This document shows, piece by piece, positions 31,656-34,198 of a stretch of 34,198 nt of DNA; position 1 is the stretch's first letter, and each line of letters starts with the position of its first letter. Position numbers and translations under genes: made by a program. The DNA comes from Paracoccaceae bacterium (GTDB lineage: Bacteria > Pseudomonadota > Alphaproteobacteria > Rhodobacterales > Rhodobacteraceae). Location: positions 1 through 34,198 of the forward strand of contig JALEGX010000118.1 of assembly GCA_022763485.1 (NCBI GenBank), read 5' to 3'. Below the pieces are notes generated by a model. It worked only from the letters and a program-made list of their open reading frames with translations. It had not been told where the DNA came from and searched no databases.

Positions 31656-32711
31656 TTAGTTCAGCGGGCCCATTGCGACGCCAGCAGCAACCATCTCCTG
31701 GGTTTTGGCCAGCTCGGGGTCCGAAACCAGACCGTACTCGGCCAGCGGGCCATCGGGGCCTGCCATGTCGTCCGAGACGAAGAAGTCGATGTATTCCTGC
31801 AGACCCGGGATCACACCCAGGTGCGCTTTCTTCACGTAGAAGAACAGCGGGCGCGACACGGGGTATTCACCCGATGCAACGGTTTCGGTCGACGGGGTCA
31901 CGCCGTCCATGGTGGCAACAACCAGCTTGTCGGTGTTGTTCTGGTAGAACGACAGGCCGAACACGCCGATGGCGTTGGAGTTCGCTGCCAGACGGGCCAG
32001 GGTTTCGGTGTAGTCACCGTCGATGTCGACAGAAACGCCATCGGTGCGCAGCGCGTGGCAGGCCTTCTTGGCGGCTTTCTTCTTTTTCTTGTCGGTTTCA
32101 CCTTCGGCAGCAGCCAGGAAGATGTCATAGGCGCCGGTTGCTTTACAGCCAGCTTCCAGAACCTTCTTGTCGAACACTTCACGGGTGCCGTGCTTGGTGC
32201 CCGGGATGAAGGCCAGGATGTCCTGTGCGGGCAGCGACCCGTTGGTGTCGGCCCAGGATTTGTTCGGGTTTGCAACCAGCTTGCCGTCTACGACGACTTC
32301 TTTGGCCAGAGCGTTGAACCAATCCGCCGGGGTGAAGGCGAAGGACGGGCCGTTGATGTCGGATGCGAAGACGATGCCGTCATAGCCGAAGCGGACTTCC
32401 ATGATCTCGCTGACGCCGTTCGAACCGCACAGGTCGATGTCCGACTGCTTGATGCGCGAGGACGAGTTCGCGATGTCGATGGTGTTTTCGCCAACACCTT
32501 CACACATCTTCTTGCGGCCTGCGCCGGAACCGCCACCTTCGACAACCGGGGTCGGGAAGTCGAAGTTTTCGCCAAATGCTTCGGCAACGATGGTTGCATA
32601 AGGCAGAACGGTCGACGAACCTGCAATCTGGACCTGGTCACGCGCGGAAGCGGTGGTGGCAGAAACGGCTGCGATGGCCAGTGCAGAGGCCGTCAGTTTC
32701 ACAAAGGACAT
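31656..32711 (-). CDS. pstS: Phosphate-binding protein PstS
   Basis: A 351-residue periplasmic binding protein. Residues 1-23 form a Sec signal peptide (MSFVKLTASALAIAAVSA, then an ASA cleavage site before Arg24). The mature protein begins with QIAGSSTVLPYA, where the Ser-Thr pair binds phosphate, and later has VEGGGSGAGRKKMCEG and KHGTREVFDKKVL. An unusual Lys-rich loop (ETDKKKKKAAKKACHALRTD, about residues 205-225) is inserted near a cysteine pair. GGAGACAG precedes ATG 32711. It is first in the pst operon behind a three-repeat Pho box and is set off from pstC by a strong hairpin. Confidence 0.96.
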   Translation of the reverse strand: MSFVKLTASALAIAAVSATTASARDQVQIAGSSTVLPYATIVAEAFGENFDFPTPVVEGGGSGAGRKKMCEGVGENTIDIANSSSRIKQSDIDLCGSNGVSEIMEVRFGYDGIVFASDINGPSFAFTPADWFNALAKEVVVDGKLVANPNKSWADTNGSLPAQDILAFIPGTKHGTREVFDKKVLEAGCKATGAYDIFLAAAEGETDKKKKKAAKKACHALRTDGVSVDIDGDYTETLARLAANSNAIGVFGLSFYQNNTDKLVVATMDGVTPSTETVASGEYPVSRPLFFYVKKAHLGVIPGLQEYIDFFVSDDMAGPDGPLAEYGLVSDPELAKTQEMVAAGVAMGPLN

Positions 32712-32793
32712 GTCTGTCTCCTTGGATAAAGAAAAGTACGATCACCCCCATGATGATCTTGCGCCCGTCCTAGTCAGGCTGCATGTGGCTTTT

Positions 32794-32822
32794 GTGACAG
32801 CTATGTAACAGCTGTATGACAA
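32794..32822 (-). promoter_or_regulatory. Pho box (three PhoB half-sites) upstream of pstS
   Basis: On the minus strand three 7-bp repeats follow at exact 11-bp period: TTGTCAT-acag-CTGTTAC-atag-CTGTCAC. They match the CTGTCAT-type PhoB half-site with 4-bp spacers. The last repeat ends 82 bp upstream of the pstS start. This fits PhoB-dependent activation, with the Pho box in place of a -35 element. Confidence 0.85.
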
Positions 32823-32902
32823 AGGCCATAAAATCGTTACCGAAGGTTAAATTTTTCTGCGGCGCAGAAGCGGCAACATCCATGGGTTGTGTATGACTCT
32901 GC

Positions 32903-33949
32903 CTACCGGGGCAGAATGACCGTAAAGGTTGATCCCTGCCCCAGCTCGCTTTCCACCCGCAGCCGACCCCGATGACGGTTGACGATGTGCTTCACGATGG
33001 CCAGACCCAGCCCGGTTCCACCCAGCTCGCGCGAGCGGTGGCTGTCGGCCCGGTAGAACCGCTCGGTCAGGCGCGGCAGGTGCAGCGGATCAATGCCCGG
33101 CCCATTGTCGGTGACCTGGATGCGCGCCGCCGGCCCCCGGACCGCGGGATCACGATCACTGCAGGTCAGGCGCACGACAACGCGACCCTCACGCCTGCCA
33201 TATTTGATCGCGTTCTCGATCAGATTGGTAAACACCTGCCGAAGCTGGTCCGCATCCCCAGTGATTGGCACGCCGTCGTCCGGCGCGGCCAGAACCAATT
33301 CGGTCTCCATTCCGTCGGCCACGGGTTGCAGCGAATGCAGCGTGCTTTCCAGTTGTGCTTTCAGGTCCACCTCTTCACGCGGCCGGACGCGTTCTTCGCT
33401 TTCCACCCGGTTGAGCGACAGAAGGTCCCCCACCAGCCGGTTCATCCGGTTGGCTTCGCCCTCCATGATGGACAGGAACCGGTCCCGCGCATTGGGGTCT
33501 TCGCGCGCGGCCCCCCTCAGAGTTTCGATGAACCCCATCAGGGCAGTCAGAGGCGTGCGCAGCTCATGGCTGACATTGGCCACGAAGTCGCGGCGCATCT
33601 GCCCTGCCTGTTCCAGGTCGGTAATGTCGCGGAAGCACAGCATCGCCGCGCCCCCCTTCACTGCACCGATCCCCCGCACATAGCGGCAGGTCACGTCAAA
33701 GGTGGTGTCCTGCGCGCCATCATTGCCCAGGTGCCGTGTCCGGCGTGGATCGCGCTCGCGCAGGCAGGTCTCGATCGCCTCGATGACCTGCGGTTGGCGC
33801 AGGATCGTTGCGAAATGGCGCCCGCGGATCTGCTGGCCCAACAGGGTCAGCGCCTCCGCGTTGGCGCCGATGATACGTTCTGATTGATCAACGAGGAGCG
33901 TCGGAAGCGGAACAGCTTCCAGAAAATCAGCCATAAGGTGTTCGTCCAT
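32903..33949 (-). CDS. phoR: Phosphate regulon sensor kinase PhoR, without visible membrane segment
   Basis: A 348-residue histidine kinase. A PAS domain starts at once (about residues 8-110; PLPTLLVDQSERIIGANAEALTLLG), followed by the HisKA region with the phospho-acceptor His128 (DFVANVSHELRTPLTALMGF) and the HATPase domain with the N box (NLIENAIKYG), G1 (DNGPGID) and G2 (GGTGLGLAIVKHI). Unlike E. coli PhoR, no transmembrane helix is seen, so it would be cytoplasmic or held by partners. Identification rests on linkage to pst-phoU-phoB. The start is Met at 33949, directly behind GGGAGGAGCAG. The Pho box lies downstream of its end, so phoR has a separate promoter or shares one with the PLP gene 48 bp upstream. 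Confidence 0.92.
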   Translation of the reverse strand: MDEHLMADFLEAVPLPTLLVDQSERIIGANAEALTLLGQQIRGRHFATILRQPQVIEAIETCLRERDPRRTRHLGNDGAQDTTFDVTCRYVRGIGAVKGGAAMLCFRDITDLEQAGQMRRDFVANVSHELRTPLTALMGFIETLRGAAREDPNARDRFLSIMEGEANRMNRLVGDLLSLNRVESEERVRPREEVDLKAQLESTLHSLQPVADGMETELVLAAPDDGVPITGDADQLRQVFTNLIENAIKYGRREGRVVVRLTCSDRDPAVRGPAARIQVTDNGPGIDPLHLPRLTERFYRADSHRSRELGGTGLGLAIVKHIVNRHRGRLRVESELGQGSTFTVILPR

Positions 33950-33997
33950 TCTGCTCCTCCCTTTCTGCGCGAACCCCCTCATCGCGCATTAACGTAA

Positions 33998-34198
33998 CTA
34001 TGATGTGGCAGCGGCCACCGCTCTGCCGAAAATGTCGCAGAGCGCCTGTGGATCCTCCAATCCGACAGACACCCGGAAGAACCCTTCGGACAGCCCCCGT
34101 GCGGCGCGATCCTCGGGCGTCAGCGCCCGATGCGACGACGACGCAGGATGCGACAGCGTGGTTCCGACATCGCCCAGCGTCGGTGCAAAGCTCAGACC
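33998..34198 (-). CDS. Cys/Met metabolism PLP-dependent enzyme, C-terminal end (5' part outside window)
   Basis: The last 66 codons of a gene entering from the right edge, ending with TAG at 33998-34000. The translation reads [19 protein letters not shown], then [20 protein letters not shown] and [12 protein letters not shown]. This is the C-terminal signature (TLxSHPAS...H, then R(L/V)SVGLED) of the cystathionine gamma-synthase/gamma-lyase and O-acyl-homoserine sulfhydrylase family. Which reaction it catalyses cannot be told from this fragment. It ends 48 bp before phoR in the same direction with no evident terminator between them. Confidence 0.9.
   Translation of the reverse strand, partial: GLSFAPTLGDVGTTLSHPASSSHRALTPEDRAARGLSEGFFRVSVGLEDPQALCDIFGRAVAAATS

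Noticed and set aside
30116-32209. 697-codon open frame on the plus strand
   Set aside because: Opposite pstC and pstS, both clearly real; no recognisable domain.
32860-32875. Small hairpin TTCTGC/GCAGAA after phoR as a terminator
   Set aside because: Only 6 bp and no T-run on either strand in the right place.
1-34198. CRISPR arrays, tRNA or rRNA genes, insertion sequences, prophage or integrase genes
   Set aside because: No regularly spaced repeats, no recognisable RNA gene and no transposase or integrase motif found on either strand.

Overview
The window reads as chromosomal DNA from a GC-rich marine alphaproteobacterium of the Rhodobacteraceae (Roseobacter group, Ruegeria-like). This is inferred from protein flavour and gene order. 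Supporting signs are the rpsB-tsf pair, an AHL-type LuxR regulator without a synthase, a bacterioferritin gene with an Irr-type iron control element, long PstA and PstC permeases, and a dense beta-oxidation-like island under an IclR regulator. I see no tRNA, rRNA, insertion sequence, integrase, phage gene or CRISPR array.

Layout. (1) 1-1420, plus strand: the 3' end of rpsB and complete tsf, ending at a strong intrinsic terminator. (2) 1421-3253: a roughly 500 bp non-coding stretch with two large dyads, then, on the minus strand, aroQ translationally coupled (ATGA overlap) to a LuxR-type regulator. (3) About 3254-20775: a catabolic island of 17 genes. It holds two zinc-free MDR oxidoreductases, three crotonase-fold enzymes, a paired acyl-CoA dehydrogenase, two SDRs, a nitronate monooxygenase/FabK-type flavoprotein, two histidine phosphatases, an APH-fold phosphotransferase, an IclR regulator, a GST, a serine beta-lactamase-fold hydrolase, acetoacetyl-CoA synthetase and a TesB thioesterase. 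(4) 20776-21259: about 480 bp without a gene. (5) 21260-22136: bacterioferritin and its ferredoxin, minus strand, with the iron control element between them. (6) A SulP anion transporter, then glutaryl-CoA dehydrogenase with a divergent LysR regulator. (7) 26538-33949, minus strand: the phosphate regulon in the order phoR-pstS-pstC-pstA-pstB-phoU-phoB, with a three-repeat Pho box before pstS. (8) The 3' end of a Cys/Met-metabolism PLP enzyme runs off the right edge.

How the genes work together. The island's enzymes are enough for dehydrogenation, hydration, alcohol oxidation, double-bond reduction, thioester hydrolysis and acetoacetate activation, so it most likely degrades a branched, cyclic or oxygenated carboxylic acid as CoA thioesters. 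A small-molecule kinase and two phosphatase-fold proteins sit beside the acyl-CoA dehydrogenases and an SDR. This recalls the phosphorylated-acyl-CoA logic of levulinate/4-hydroxyacid catabolism (LvaA; ACAD10/11) and is the best candidate here for an undescribed pathway. The phosphate block is a complete sensing and uptake system, but its PhoR appears to have no membrane segment. Products, substrates and regulatory links below are inferred from sequence reading alone.
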